A DNA stretch of 41,522 nt from an uncultured Prevotella sp. (GCA_937877595.1 CALFIY010000066.1:1-41522); one strand, 5' to 3'. Positions 29,926 to 39,868 are shown, numbered from the stretch's first letter. The notes: generated from the letters alone by a model not told the origin. A program made the numbers and translations.

Positions 29926-29956
29926 TTTGTTGAACAAAAAAAATGCGCTACCTTTG
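29926..29956 (+). promoter_or_regulatory. tRNA-Lys promoter
   Basis: TTTG (29926-29929), 19 bp, then TACCTTTG (29949-29956) and CA. The start would be about 15-20 nt before the mature tRNA. Confidence 0.85.
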
Positions 29957-29979
29957 CACCGCTTTTCTGAGAAAAGCAT

Positions 29980-30052
29980 GATCCGTTAGCTCAGTTGGTA
30001 GAGCACAACACTTTTAATGTTGGGGTCTTGGGTTCGAGCCCCAAACGGATCA
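29980..30052 (+). tRNA. tRNA-Lys (anticodon UUU)
   Basis: A 73-nt cloverleaf. Acceptor GATCCGT (29980-29986) pairs with ACGGATC (30045-30051), discriminator A at 30052. D-arm TAGCTCAGTTGGTAGAGC. Anticodon stem CAACA/TGTTG with loop CTTTTAA, giving UUU. The T-arm contains GGTTCGAGCC. The 3' CCA is not encoded. Confidence 0.97.
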
Positions 30053-30058
30053 CGAGAA

Positions 30059-30093
30059 AGCGAGAATGCTGTTGCATTCTCGCTCACTTTTTT
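30059..30093 (+). terminator. Intrinsic terminator of tRNA-Lys
   Basis: AGCGAGAATGC (30059-30069) pairs perfectly with GCATTCTCGCT (30074-30084), TGTT loop, then CACTTTTTT. Confidence 0.95.
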
Positions 30094-30111
30094 ATATTTG
30101 CCCTAAGTGTT

Positions 30112-32076
30112 TCAGTCTTTGTCAAGACTCTCGTACTTCGAGTTGTTCGACTTATACTCAGGCACTATCTCCTTCATCTTCTTGACCGTAGCCATATCGT
30201 CGTAATGCTTTGAGATGGCGATCAGTTCTTCTATGGCATTGTTCACCTGCTCATAGTCATACTCCCGAACCTGTGCTATCCTGATCTTTTCGTGGAACGT
30301 CGGCTTTGTGCCCTCCAGTTCATTAAGCACCTCCTCGTAGAGTTTCTCTCCCTCGCGAAGTCCTGTAAATTCTATCTTCACGTCCTTTGCTCCCGACAGC
30401 GCTATCATCCTCTTTGCCAGTTCGACTATCTTGACGGGTTTACCCATGTCGAAGACGAAGATCTCACCGCCGTTGCCTTTCGTTCCTGCCTCAAGCACCA
30501 ACTTACATGCTTCGGGTATAAGCATGAAATATCTCACGATGCGCTCGTCGGTCACTGTGACTGGGCCGCCCTTCTTTATTTGTTCTCTGAAAAGCGGTAT
30601 CACGGAACCGTTGCTGCCCAGCACATTGCCAAAACGCGTTGTAACAAACTGAGTATAGCGCTGCTTGTCGGGACCTTTCTTCAACGAAGCGTCAAACTCG
30701 CTCCTCAACTTTCTGTCAAGGCTCTGCACATAAATTTCGCAAATGCGCTTTGAGCAGCCCATCACGTTTGTTGGATTTACAGCCTTGTCGGTTGATATCA
30801 TCACAAATTTCCCGACACCATACTTTACGCTCAAGTCGGCAATAATCTTGGTGCCGTAGATATTGTTGTAAACTGCCTCGCAGGGATTGTCTTCCATCAT
30901 CGGCACGTGCTTATACGCCGCGGCATGGAAGACAAAGTCGGGACGGAACTCACTGAAGATGTTTTCCATCCTTGCTTGGTTACAGATAGAAGTAACGATA
31001 GTGTCGGCAGGAATGTCGGGGAATTCTCGCACCATCATTAGCCGTATGTCATGCTCAGGCGTTTCGGCCTGGTCAACAAGCATCATTGCCGCCGGATGGA
31101 ATGTGGCCACCTGGCGCACTATTTCCGAACCAATAGAACCGGCTGCACCGGTTATCATAACTTTTTTGCCACTCAGCAGTTTTGCCACCGACTTCAGGTC
31201 GACCATTATTTCCTGTCTTGGCAACAAGTCCTCCACCTGCACTTCACTGATTTGCATGCTTTCGATGGTTTCCTCTGAGAGTTGGCCGTCTTCTATCTTG
31301 GCTTCCTTGGCCTGCCCCGCCATGAAAATCTTACATCCTGCTCCTATAATGATTTCCTGCACAGCCTGGTTGTTGCGGAACTCATTTACGCGCAGCGGAC
31401 TTACAATCACACCTTCTATGTGCTTCTTTCTGATAATCTTTATAAGGTCGTCATTAACGTTGTAGACTTTTTCGCCCATCAACTGAATGTGCTTTGCACG
31501 TGGATCGTGCGAGATAAAACCACTAAGAATATACTTCCGCGGATTTTGGCTCCTGATATTCTTTGCCAAACCGACGCCACCGGACAATGCACCGTATATC
31601 ATAACACGCATTGCGCGCTTGTCTGATGTCGTCACGTCGTACAGCGTCTTCACAATGACACGCACAAAACTCATGGCGAATGTTGCACCGACAAAGGTAA
31701 TTACGATTTGCGTCTGGTTTAGTGCCAACAGTTCTACAATATTGTATTTTTCGGCTACCCCTGACAGCAGCAGAGCAAGAATAACCGACAAAACGTTGGC
31801 ATAGGCAACGCGCATAAGGTCTACAAACGAAGAGTAGCGCACAATCCCTGAGTACGTACTGAACAACTTTGCGCCAATACTACTTAACGCAGCATACGCA
31901 AATGCGGTGTAAAGCACGTCAAATCTTTCCTCGAACATCAGCCCCGTCCTATTGAACACCCAATAGGTGACAAGGGCAGAAACAAAAACAATTACCAAGT
32001 CTAAAAAGAAGATGCACCAGTACGGAAGTGCGTTCCTAGTAAAGTACCAATTTATCAGTTTGCTCAGCGGATTCAT
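30112..32076 (-). CDS. Membrane NDP-sugar epimerase/dehydratase (CapD/WbpM/PglF type)
   Basis: A 654-residue enzyme of surface polysaccharide or glycan precursor synthesis, acting on UDP-GlcNAc-type sugars. The N-terminal third has four hydrophobic helices (about 15-115), starting YWCIFFLDLVIVFVSALVTYWVF. A first Rossmann-like region follows (IYGALSGGVGLAKNI). The catalytic SDR domain begins at about 300 with VMITGAAGSIGSEIVRQ, the NAD-binding GxxGxxG. AAAYKHVPMMEDNP and VMISTDKAVNPTNVMGCSKR are typical of this family, in which the catalytic Tyr is replaced (YxxxK becomes M-type). No other polysaccharide gene is beside it. Confidence 0.92.
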   Translation of the reverse strand: MNPLSKLINWYFTRNALPYWCIFFLDLVIVFVSALVTYWVFNRTGLMFEERFDVLYTAFAYAALSSIGAKLFSTYSGIVRYSSFVDLMRVAYANVLSVILALLLSGVAEKYNIVELLALNQTQIVITFVGATFAMSFVRVIVKTLYDVTTSDKRAMRVMIYGALSGGVGLAKNIRSQNPRKYILSGFISHDPRAKHIQLMGEKVYNVNDDLIKIIRKKHIEGVIVSPLRVNEFRNNQAVQEIIIGAGCKIFMAGQAKEAKIEDGQLSEETIESMQISEVQVEDLLPRQEIMVDLKSVAKLLSGKKVMITGAAGSIGSEIVRQVATFHPAAMMLVDQAETPEHDIRLMMVREFPDIPADTIVTSICNQARMENIFSEFRPDFVFHAAAYKHVPMMEDNPCEAVYNNIYGTKIIADLSVKYGVGKFVMISTDKAVNPTNVMGCSKRICEIYVQSLDRKLRSEFDASLKKGPDKQRYTQFVTTRFGNVLGSNGSVIPLFREQIKKGGPVTVTDERIVRYFMLIPEACKLVLEAGTKGNGGEIFVFDMGKPVKIVELAKRMIALSGAKDVKIEFTGLREGEKLYEEVLNELEGTKPTFHEKIRIAQVREYDYEQVNNAIEELIAISKHYDDMATVKKMKEIVPEYKSNNSKYESLDKD

Positions 32077-32157
32077 TATCTATTTCCTGTTTGCTTCTGT
32101 TTGCGAAACATTATGCTTCGCACAAAAAACAATAATAAGTAGTCTGCTACCAACCTG

Positions 32158-32189
32158 CAAAATTAGTAATTTTCAACAAACATTTCAAA
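32158..32189 (-). promoter_or_regulatory. Promoter of the NDP-sugar epimerase gene
   Basis: Minus-strand TTTG (32186-32189), 20 bp, then TAATTTTG (32158-32165). The leader is about 75 nt. Confidence 0.65.
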
Positions 32190-32267
32190 GTTTATTAAAA
32201 AAAATGATGATAAAATTTTTTTATTGATTTTAATCGGTTAAATCATATTAATAATGTGGCGCAAAGA

Positions 32268-32298
32268 TTTGACAAATGAAGAAAAAGAACTAATTTTG
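32268..32298 (+). promoter_or_regulatory. guaB promoter
   Basis: TTTG (32268-32271), 19 bp, then TAATTTTG (32291-32298) followed by CA. The leader is about 30 nt. Confidence 0.8.
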
Positions 32299-32336
32299 CA
32301 CGCAATAAAATTTTCAGAAGTATTTTTATAAAGAAT

Positions 32337-33818
32337 ATGTCATCATTTATTGCAGACAAGATTGTCATGGACGGTCTTACTTTTGACGACGTCCTGCTTA
32401 TCCCAGCCTATTCAGAAGTACTGCCAAAAACGGTAACACTGCAGACACGTTTCTCGCGTAACATCCAGTTGAATGTTCCATTCGTCACTGCAGCGATGGA
32501 CACCGTCACAGAGAGCCAGATGGCTATTGCCATTGCGCGCGAAGGCGGTATCGGCGTAATCCACAAGAACATGTCTATCGACGAACAGGCACGCCAGGTG
32601 GCCATAGTGAAGCGCGCCGAAAACGGCATGATTTACGACCCTATAACAATACCCTTAGGCTCTACCGTGGCCCAGGCTTTGGACATAATGGCAGAATACC
32701 ACATCGGCGGCATTCCTGTAGTTGACGACGACCGCAGGCTCGTAGGTATCGTAACCAATCGCGACCTGCGTTTTGAGCGTCGTCTTGACAGACCAGTAGA
32801 CGAGATAATGTCGAAAAACAATCTTGTCACGACTCACCAGCAGACAGACTTGATGGCCGCAGCAGAGATACTGCAGAAGAACAAGATAGAGAAGTTGCCC
32901 GTAGTCGACAAGGACAATCGTCTGGTAGGCCTTATCACCTACAAAGACATCACCAAGGCAAAAGACAAGCCTATGGCATGCAAGGACGAGAAGGGCAGGC
33001 TGCGTGTGGCAGCAGGCGTAGGTGTCACGACTGACACACTTGACCGCATGCAGGCACTGGTCAATGCAGGTGCTGATGCCATAGTGATAGACACAGCCCA
33101 CGGCCACTCGAGGGGAGTGATAGAAAAACTGCGCGAAGCAAAGGCGGCGTTCCCAAACATTGACATCGTTGTAGGAAACATCGCCACGGGTGATGCAGCA
33201 CGGATGCTCGTCGAGAACGGTGCTGATGCTGTAAAGGTGGGCATTGGCCCCGGCTCAATCTGCACTACGCGCGTCGTGGCAGGCGTAGGTGTACCACAAC
33301 TGTCGGCTGTCTACGATGTTTATCAGGCACTGAAAGACACTGACGTTCCACTTATTGCCGATGGCGGGCTGCGCTACTCCGGCGACATTGTGAAAGCCCT
33401 GGCCGCCGGTGGCTCAAGCGTTATGATTGGCTCGCTTGTGGCCGGTACAGAAGAGAGCCCTGGCGACACCATCATCTACAACGGCCGCAAATTTAAGTCA
33501 TATCGCGGCATGGGATCGCTTGAGGCCATGGAGCACGGTTCAAAAGACCGCTATTTCCAGGCTGACACGAAAGACGTGAAGAAACTTGTACCCGAAGGAA
33601 TAGCCGGGCGAGTTCCCTACAAAGGCACTGTGCAGGAGGTCATCTATCAACTCACCGGCGGTTTGCGTTCCGGCATGGGCTACTGCGGTGCTCCAACAAT
33701 AGAGAAACTTCACGACGCCAAGTTCACACGCATCACCAATGCCGGCGTGATGGAAAGCCATCCCCACGACATCACCATCACGAGCGAGGCACCCAACTAC
33801 TCACGTCCTAACGACTGA
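32337..33818 (+). CDS. guaB: IMP dehydrogenase
   Basis: GuaB oxidises IMP to XMP with NAD+, the committed step of GMP synthesis. The 493 residues start MSSFIADKIVMDGLTFDDVLLIPAYS. Paired CBS domains are inserted at about 98-215. The catalytic loop GIGPGSICTTR has the active cysteine at 309. Other blocks are IDTAHGHSRGV (251-261), IADGGLRYSGDIVKALAAG and the flap YRGMGSLEAM. The length matches bacterial GuaB (about 490). It heads a run with two parvulins, an OstA-like gene and mutL. Confidence 0.97.
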   Translation: MSSFIADKIVMDGLTFDDVLLIPAYSEVLPKTVTLQTRFSRNIQLNVPFVTAAMDTVTESQMAIAIAREGGIGVIHKNMSIDEQARQVAIVKRAENGMIYDPITIPLGSTVAQALDIMAEYHIGGIPVVDDDRRLVGIVTNRDLRFERRLDRPVDEIMSKNNLVTTHQQTDLMAAAEILQKNKIEKLPVVDKDNRLVGLITYKDITKAKDKPMACKDEKGRLRVAAGVGVTTDTLDRMQALVNAGADAIVIDTAHGHSRGVIEKLREAKAAFPNIDIVVGNIATGDAARMLVENGADAVKVGIGPGSICTTRVVAGVGVPQLSAVYDVYQALKDTDVPLIADGGLRYSGDIVKALAAGGSSVMIGSLVAGTEESPGDTIIYNGRKFKSYRGMGSLEAMEHGSKDRYFQADTKDVKKLVPEGIAGRVPYKGTVQEVIYQLTGGLRSGMGYCGAPTIEKLHDAKFTRITNAGVMESHPHDITITSEAPNYSRPND

Positions 33819-33835
33819 CCATTTCCACATTCTCT

Positions 33836-34897
33836 GTGAACAACCCGTCTACAGCAAAACTGAAGAAGGTGAAAGGCCTACGGCTGCTTCACCTTCTCGC
33901 ATTTTTGCTCTGTGTCACTCCACATTCCGACGCTCAGGAGGCCTCGCCTATCCTCTTCATCGTCGGCAACATGATGGTAGAACGGGCAGAGTTTGAGAAA
34001 GCATATCTCAGTCATGTCACATCGCCAGCCGGAGGCTACATCACCGTCGACGCTTTCCTTGACACATTCACCATACGTAAACTGAAAGTGGCAGCAGCAC
34101 TTGACGCACGTCTGGACACGACCACGTCATTCCGCCGTGCGCTGGCAAAGGCCATGAGCCCAAGGGTAAAGCCTGCGGCAACATCCTCCAAGCCTGCTGC
34201 GCTGCGGCCGGAAAGCGAATCCCTCCACTGGCTGTCGCATCCACAGGAGGCAGTACGCTTGGCACAGATATACATACACGTACCGCAGAAGTCGCCAGCC
34301 AGTGCAATGTCACGCGCACGCCAACGTATTGACTCAATAGCAGGGGCACTGCGCAGCGGAGCCGATTTCTCACTTCTTGCAGAGCGTCTTTCTGACGACC
34401 GGCAGTCGGCACAACGCCATGGTGTGATGGGATGGTTCGGGCGCAACCAGTTGTTGCAGGAAGTAGAGGCCGTGGCTTTCAGACTATCAGTCGGAGAGAC
34501 GAGCCAGCCATTCTCTTCCGTTACAGGATGGCATATCCTGCGACTCTTAGACCGCCGTTCCTCCGACGAAGTGATTGCTGCGGAAGAGGCGCCCTCTACC
34601 ACGATGCCAGAAACAGCAAAAGCCGAAGTGCCGCGCGAACTCTTTGACTCACTGCTCATAGCAGAGCAACAGAAAAACGCAGTGTGGCGACGAGCGGCCA
34701 CCGACCCCAACGCACTTGCTGTGTATTTCAAGAAACATAAGAAGAAATACCGTCGCAAAGGTTTCAAGCCAAAGAAATACACAGAGGTTGCAGACCTCGT
34801 AACAGCAGATTTGGAAGAGGAAATGGAGAAACAGTGGATTTCAGACCTGCGCCAACGTTACCCAATACACATAAATCAAAAAGTACTACGCCATTAG
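33836..34897 (+). CDS. Exported parvulin-type peptidyl-prolyl isomerase (first of two)
   Basis: A 353-residue predicted periplasmic folding factor. The start is a GTG at 33836, 17 bp after the guaB stop; I found no better in-frame start, and the signal peptide (LRLLHLLAFLLCVTPHSDAQ) fits it. An N-terminal SurA-like helical part is at 35-135. One parvulin domain lies at about 140-245 (AQIYIHVPQK...ADFSLLAERLSDDRQSAQRHGVMGWFGRNQL...GETSQPFSSVTGWHILRLLDRR). A basic C-terminal tail ends in EEMEKQWISDLRQRYPI. It is probably involved in outer-membrane protein biogenesis with the next gene. Confidence 0.85.
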   Translation: MNNPSTAKLKKVKGLRLLHLLAFLLCVTPHSDAQEASPILFIVGNMMVERAEFEKAYLSHVTSPAGGYITVDAFLDTFTIRKLKVAAALDARLDTTTSFRRALAKAMSPRVKPAATSSKPAALRPESESLHWLSHPQEAVRLAQIYIHVPQKSPASAMSRARQRIDSIAGALRSGADFSLLAERLSDDRQSAQRHGVMGWFGRNQLLQEVEAVAFRLSVGETSQPFSSVTGWHILRLLDRRSSDEVIAAEEAPSTTMPETAKAEVPRELFDSLLIAEQQKNAVWRRAATDPNALAVYFKKHKKKYRRKGFKPKKYTEVADLVTADLEEEMEKQWISDLRQRYPIHINQKVLRH

Positions 34898-34918
34898 CAT
34901 CATAAACAAACAATAACA

Positions 34919-36301
34919 ATGACTATGAATTTGCGAAATATTTTCACACTCAGCGCACTCTGCATCACTACGTCACTGACGGCTCAAAGCACTGCCGACA
35001 GCATCAATGCCAACAGCATAGTCGACGAAGTGATATGGGTTGTCGGCGACGAAGCCATTCTGAAGTCGGACGTAGAAGCCATGCGCATAGAAGGCCAGCA
35101 ACAAGGCATACGCTGGAACGGCGATCCCGACTGCTCAATACCCGAGCAGATTGCCGTACAAAAGTTGTTCCTAAACCAGGCTATCATAGACAGCGTAGAA
35201 GTAACGGAGTCAGAAATAACACAAGGCGTGGAGCAACAGATAGAATACATGATTTCCGTCATCGGTTCTAAAGAGAAACTCGAGGAATACCAGAAGAAAT
35301 CGATGAGCCAGATACGCAGTGACCTTCGCGACAGTTACCGCGACCGCCAGATGGTGCAGGAGATGCAGCGCAAACTTGTCAAGGACATCAGCGTCACTCC
35401 TGCCGAAGTGCGTCGCTACTTCCAGTCACTGCCACAGGACAGTATTCCATACGTACCAACCGAGGTGGAAGTGCAGATAATAGCGCAGACTCCGCGAGTG
35501 GAGCAGGAAGAGATAGACCGCGTGAAGAGCGAACTGCGCGACTACACCGAGCGGGTGACACGTGGTGAATCGTCATTTCAGACACTCGCCCGTCTCTACT
35601 CAGAAGACCCTGGCACGGCGCGCCGTGGCGGCGAACTCGACTATACAGGCCGCGGCATGCTCGACCCAGCCTTTGCCAATGTAGCCTTCAACCTGACCGA
35701 CCCGAAGAAAATATCAAAGATTGTTGAGTCGGAGTTTGGTTATCACATCATACAACTTGTTGACAAACGCGGCGACAAGATTAAGGTGCGCCATATACTG
35801 CGTAAGCCAATGGTAAGTGACGAAGCAATTCAGAAATCTCTCGTCCGGCTTGACTCAATACGTGCTGACATCGTTGACAATAAGTTCACCTTCGAACAGG
35901 CAGCAACGATTATCTCCGACGATAAAGACACGCGCAACAACAACGGCCTTATGTCGAACACCACACAGCAGGGAAGAACATCGCGCTTCCAGTTGCGCGA
36001 TCTCCCATCTGAGGTGGCACGTGCTATAGACACACTGCAGATTGGCCAGATATCACAGCCTTTCCAGATGATTAACGAGCGCGGAAAGACGGTATGCGTG
36101 ATAGCAAAACTGAAAAACCGTACCGAAGGACACAAAGCCACTATCACCGAAGACTTCCAGGTGATGAAGGACATCGTGACCGAGAAACAGCGCGAAGAAT
36201 TGCTCCACAAGTGGGTAGTAAAGAAGATCCGCTCAACCTACGTCCGTCTGAACGAGCGCTATCGCGACTGTAAGTTTGAGTACGAGGGCTGGGTAAGATG
36301 A
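34919..36301 (+). CDS. SurA-like periplasmic peptidyl-prolyl isomerase (two parvulin domains)
   Basis: 460 residues with a signal peptide cut after SLTAQ. A SurA-type N-terminal chaperone domain spans about 35-170 (VDEVIWVVGDEAILKSDVEAM, the usual SurA opening). Parvulin domain 1 is at about 178-278 (LARLYSEDPGTARRGGELDYTGRGMLDPAFANVAF...FGYHIIQLVDKRGDKI). Parvulin domain 2 is at about 280-400. The family ferries unfolded beta-barrel proteins to the BAM complex. The ATGA overlap with the OstA-like gene indicates coupled translation and joint work in outer-membrane assembly. Confidence 0.9.
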   Translation: MTMNLRNIFTLSALCITTSLTAQSTADSINANSIVDEVIWVVGDEAILKSDVEAMRIEGQQQGIRWNGDPDCSIPEQIAVQKLFLNQAIIDSVEVTESEITQGVEQQIEYMISVIGSKEKLEEYQKKSMSQIRSDLRDSYRDRQMVQEMQRKLVKDISVTPAEVRRYFQSLPQDSIPYVPTEVEVQIIAQTPRVEQEEIDRVKSELRDYTERVTRGESSFQTLARLYSEDPGTARRGGELDYTGRGMLDPAFANVAFNLTDPKKISKIVESEFGYHIIQLVDKRGDKIKVRHILRKPMVSDEAIQKSLVRLDSIRADIVDNKFTFEQAATIISDDKDTRNNNGLMSNTTQQGRTSRFQLRDLPSEVARAIDTLQIGQISQPFQMINERGKTVCVIAKLKNRTEGHKATITEDFQVMKDIVTEKQREELLHKWVVKKIRSTYVRLNERYRDCKFEYEGWVR

Positions 36302-37941
36302 ACAGGCGCTGTCTATCCATAATACTGCTGTTCACGGCAGGCGTATGCCTGCTTTGGGCAATGCAGCCTGTGCGCAAGAGTCAGCAAAAGACGAAGCGGA
36401 CGGAAGACACGCGCGTATACCTTGTCCATTCTGACAATCTGAGATACAACCAATACCAGAACAACGGTGCCCAAATTCTCACCGGCAGCGTCCATTTCCT
36501 TCACAAGGGTGCCCACCTCTACTGCGACAGTGCCAACTTCTTTGAACAGTCAAACTCCTTTGAAGCCTTTGGTCACGTACGCATGAATCAGGGCGACACA
36601 CTGAAACTTTTCAGCGACTACGCATACTACGACGGAAACTCACAGATTGCCCAAGCCCGCTACAACGTCATTCTCAAACACCGGCAGTCAACACTCTACA
36701 CCGACTCGCTCGATTACGACCGCCTGTACAACTTCGGAAATTTCTTCGAGGGTGGCAAACTTGTAGACAATGGCTCCACGCTGACCAGCGACTGGGGAGA
36801 ATACCATACCGACACAAAGATGGCAATCTTCTATTATGACGTGCGTCTGCGCAACAATCAGTTCTATCTCACCACCGACTCTCTCTATTACGACACGCGT
36901 CTTTCCAAGGCCCACATTGTCGGCCCCTCCGATATTACATCGGGCAGCAGCCATATACATAGCGAAGACGGCTACTATAACACGAAGACTGAGCAGTCCG
37001 AACTCTACGGCCGCTCTCTGCTACAGGACAATGGCCGCACGCTGATAGGCGACAGCGTCTACCACGACAGCAAGACTGGCAAGAGTTACGCCTTTCGCGA
37101 CGTGATATACACCGACTCCGTCAATAAGAACATGCTTACCGGCGACTACTGCGAATACGACGACTCCACAGGCTATGCCATGGCGACGCGGCGCGCCGTT
37201 GCCATCGACTATTCGCAGTCTGACACCCTGTATATGCATGCCGACACTTTCAAGATATTCACTTACAACATACGGACCGACTCTGTGTATCGCGTCATTC
37301 ACGCGTACAATAAGGTACGCGCGTACAGGACAGACCTGCAGGCCGTTTGCGACTCGCTGGTATACCATACGCAAGACTCATGCATGACGATGTATCGCGA
37401 CCCCATCATCTGGAACGGCTCACAACAGTTGCTCGGCGAGCAGGTACGCATATACATGAACGACAGCACCATCCGCCGCGCCCACGTAATCGGCCAGGCA
37501 TTCTCCACTGAGCAGATGGCAGACTCCGTACACTTCAACCAGATTTCATCAAGGGATATGATAGCCTACTTTGAGAACGGAGAACTCTACGAAAGCGATG
37601 CCATCGACAATGTTCTCGTTGTCTACTATCCTATTGACGACTCCGACAGCACTCTTATCGGCCTTAACTATACAGAGACGCCGCTTCTGAAAATGTATCT
37701 TGAGAACCGCAAGATGAAAAGCATCTGGATGGAAAAGCCAACAGGCATCCTCTACCCCATGTCGCAAATTCCTCCCAACAAATATTTCCTTCCAAAGTTT
37801 GCATGGTTCGACTATATCAGGCCACTTGACAAGGACGACATTTTCAACTGGCGTCCGAAGCATGCCGGCACAGAGTTGAAGGAGGTGAAGCGACGCGAGG
37901 TTCCGCTCCACAAACTCAACAATACAGGCGAAAAGCAATGA
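36298..37941 (+). CDS. OstA-like (LptA/LptD-type) periplasmic protein
   Basis: 547 residues with a short N-terminal hydrophobic segment (CLSIILLFTAGVCLLWA). The body is made of repeated beta-strand units such as YLVHSDNLRYNQYQNNGAQILTGSVHFLHKGAHLYCDSANFF, YTDSLDYDRLYNFGNFFEGGKL and LIGDSVYHDSKTGKSYAF. These match the OstA beta-jellyroll seen in LptA and the N-terminus of LptD, which form the lipopolysaccharide bridge. It has no LptD barrel. Overlaps of 4 bp with the parvulin gene and with mutL place it in one transcript. Confidence 0.85.
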   Translation: MNRRCLSIILLFTAGVCLLWAMQPVRKSQQKTKRTEDTRVYLVHSDNLRYNQYQNNGAQILTGSVHFLHKGAHLYCDSANFFEQSNSFEAFGHVRMNQGDTLKLFSDYAYYDGNSQIAQARYNVILKHRQSTLYTDSLDYDRLYNFGNFFEGGKLVDNGSTLTSDWGEYHTDTKMAIFYYDVRLRNNQFYLTTDSLYYDTRLSKAHIVGPSDITSGSSHIHSEDGYYNTKTEQSELYGRSLLQDNGRTLIGDSVYHDSKTGKSYAFRDVIYTDSVNKNMLTGDYCEYDDSTGYAMATRRAVAIDYSQSDTLYMHADTFKIFTYNIRTDSVYRVIHAYNKVRAYRTDLQAVCDSLVYHTQDSCMTMYRDPIIWNGSQQLLGEQVRIYMNDSTIRRAHVIGQAFSTEQMADSVHFNQISSRDMIAYFENGELYESDAIDNVLVVYYPIDDSDSTLIGLNYTETPLLKMYLENRKMKSIWMEKPTGILYPMSQIPPNKYFLPKFAWFDYIRPLDKDDIFNWRPKHAGTELKEVKRREVPLHKLNNTGEKQ

Positions 37942-39752
37942 GCGACATCATACAACTGCTACCCGACTCCGTAGCCAACCAGATTGCAGCCGGCGAAGTG
38001 ATACAGCGTCCGGCATCTGTCATCAAGGAACTTGTGGAGAACGCTGTCGATGCAGGCGCCAAGCATATCGACGTGCTCGTCACCGATGCCGGGCGCACCG
38101 CCATCCAGGTGGTCGACGACGGCTGCGGCATGAGTGAGACCGACGCACGCCTTGCCTTCGAGCGGCATGCCACGTCGAAAATTCGCAAGGCCGACGACCT
38201 CTTTGCCCTTACCACCATGGGATTCCGTGGCGAGGCACTTCCGTCAATAGCGGCCGTGGCCCAAGTGGAACTGCGCACACGCCGCGCCACCGACGAGATA
38301 GGCACCAGCCTGCGCCTTTCTGCCTCACGAGTAGAGAGCCAGGAGCCAGCAGGATGCCCTATTGGCAGCAATTTTCTCGTAGAAAATCTTTTTTTTAACG
38401 TGCCTGCACGACGCAAATTCCTGAAATCAAATTCCACAGAACTCAACAACATCATTGCAGCCTACGAGCGCATCGTGCTCGTATATCCTGAGATATGCTT
38501 CTCGCTTCACAGCAACTCACAGGAACTTCTCGCCTTGCGCAGCGGCACGCTGCGGCAGCGCATCAGCGACGTATTCGGCAAGCGGCTGAACCACGAACTG
38601 CTTCCAGTAGACGTTGAGACTTCACTGTGTAAGATTACAGGTTTCGTGGGACGTCCGGAGTCGGCGCGCAAAAAAGGTGCCCAGCAGTTCTTCTTCGTTA
38701 ATGGCCGATACATGCGCCACTCCTATTTCCACAAAGCAGTGATGCAAGCCTTCGAACGACTGCTGCCCGACGGCATGCAGGTGCCCTACTTCATCTACTT
38801 CACCGTCAGTCCTGCCGATATCGACGTAAACATTCACCCAACGAAGACAGAAATAAAGTTCGAGAACGAGCAGCCCATCTGGCAAATCCTTGCCGCAGCA
38901 GTGAAGGAGTCGATAGGAAAGTTCTGTGAGATACCACAAATCGATTTCGACACCGAAGGACGGCCCGACATTCCCGTATACAATCCCGTCGCGCTTCCAT
39001 CCTCGGCACCACGTCCTTCTGCCGACGGTTCTTACAACCCGTTCCAGCAGCAGGTGCAATGGCCGCGCTCTTCTGCCGACGGATGGCAGCAACTCTACGA
39101 CCGACTGCCGCGAGAGCCGCAGACGGAGGGAAACATCTTCGCGCCACAGGGCGCAAACGGCGAGCTAGGCAGCCCATCGCCTTTCGAGGAACGCTCACCA
39201 AGCCACTACCAATACAAAGGAATGTATATAATGACCGCCGTAAAGTCGGGACTGATGATTATCGACCAGCATCGCGCCGACATACGCATCCGCTATGAGC
39301 ACTACATGCAGCAGTTGCAGCAGGGCACGGCGAGCAGCCAGCGCATGCTCTTTCCTGAGGTAGTGGAATTCAGTCCACAGCAGCAGACCTCGCTTCCTGC
39401 CATTCTGCCACAACTGCAGGCAATAGGCTTCGACCTCACTGCGCTGGGCGGAAACAGTTACGCCATCAACGGCGTGCCTTCCGGCCTTGAAGGACTGAAC
39501 TATGTCACCTTGCTCCACAATATGCTCAACGAGGCCATAGACTCTTCCTCCACCGACGCAAGCCATCACCATGCACTGGCACTCAGCATGGCACGCCAGG
39601 CAGCCATACCACAGGGGCAGGTGCTAAGCAGCGACGAAATGGAGAGCCTTGTCAACGAACTGTTCCTCTGTTCCGACGTCAACCACACACCAGACGGGCA
39701 TGCCATTCTGAACATTCTTCCACAGCAAGACATACAGCAACTGCTGGGATAA
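37938..39752 (+). CDS. mutL: DNA mismatch repair protein MutL
   Basis: MutL couples mismatch recognition by MutS to strand incision. The 604-residue protein has an N-terminal GHKL ATPase: IAAGEVIQRPASVIKELVENAVDAGA (13-38), DDGCGM and TMGFRGEALPSIAAVA. The transducer domain includes FFFVNGRYMRH and VNIHPTKTEIKF. A Pro/Ser-rich linker lies at about 345-425. The C-terminal dimerisation domain has IIDQHRADIRIRYEHY where endonuclease-type MutL has DQHAxxExxxxE; the first Glu is replaced here. It overlaps the OstA-like gene by 4 bp. Confidence 0.95.
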   Translation: MSDIIQLLPDSVANQIAAGEVIQRPASVIKELVENAVDAGAKHIDVLVTDAGRTAIQVVDDGCGMSETDARLAFERHATSKIRKADDLFALTTMGFRGEALPSIAAVAQVELRTRRATDEIGTSLRLSASRVESQEPAGCPIGSNFLVENLFFNVPARRKFLKSNSTELNNIIAAYERIVLVYPEICFSLHSNSQELLALRSGTLRQRISDVFGKRLNHELLPVDVETSLCKITGFVGRPESARKKGAQQFFFVNGRYMRHSYFHKAVMQAFERLLPDGMQVPYFIYFTVSPADIDVNIHPTKTEIKFENEQPIWQILAAAVKESIGKFCEIPQIDFDTEGRPDIPVYNPVALPSSAPRPSADGSYNPFQQQVQWPRSSADGWQQLYDRLPREPQTEGNIFAPQGANGELGSPSPFEERSPSHYQYKGMYIMTAVKSGLMIIDQHRADIRIRYEHYMQQLQQGTASSQRMLFPEVVEFSPQQQTSLPAILPQLQAIGFDLTALGGNSYAINGVPSGLEGLNYVTLLHNMLNEAIDSSSTDASHHHALALSMARQAAIPQGQVLSSDEMESLVNELFLCSDVNHTPDGHAILNILPQQDIQQLLG

Positions 39753-39868
39753 GTGTAAGAAAAACATGTTTGCGGCAACAAAATCACACGAAAAATGCAT
39801 AAAATTGCACAAAAACATGATTTAGCGCAGTTTTTTTAGTGTAAATAGCCAAATAAATTCTAAAAAAA

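Noticed and set aside
32225..32245. TGATTT ... AAATCA inverted repeat upstream of guaB
   Set aside because: Arms of 6 bp in very AT-rich DNA are expected by chance, so I do not call an operator.
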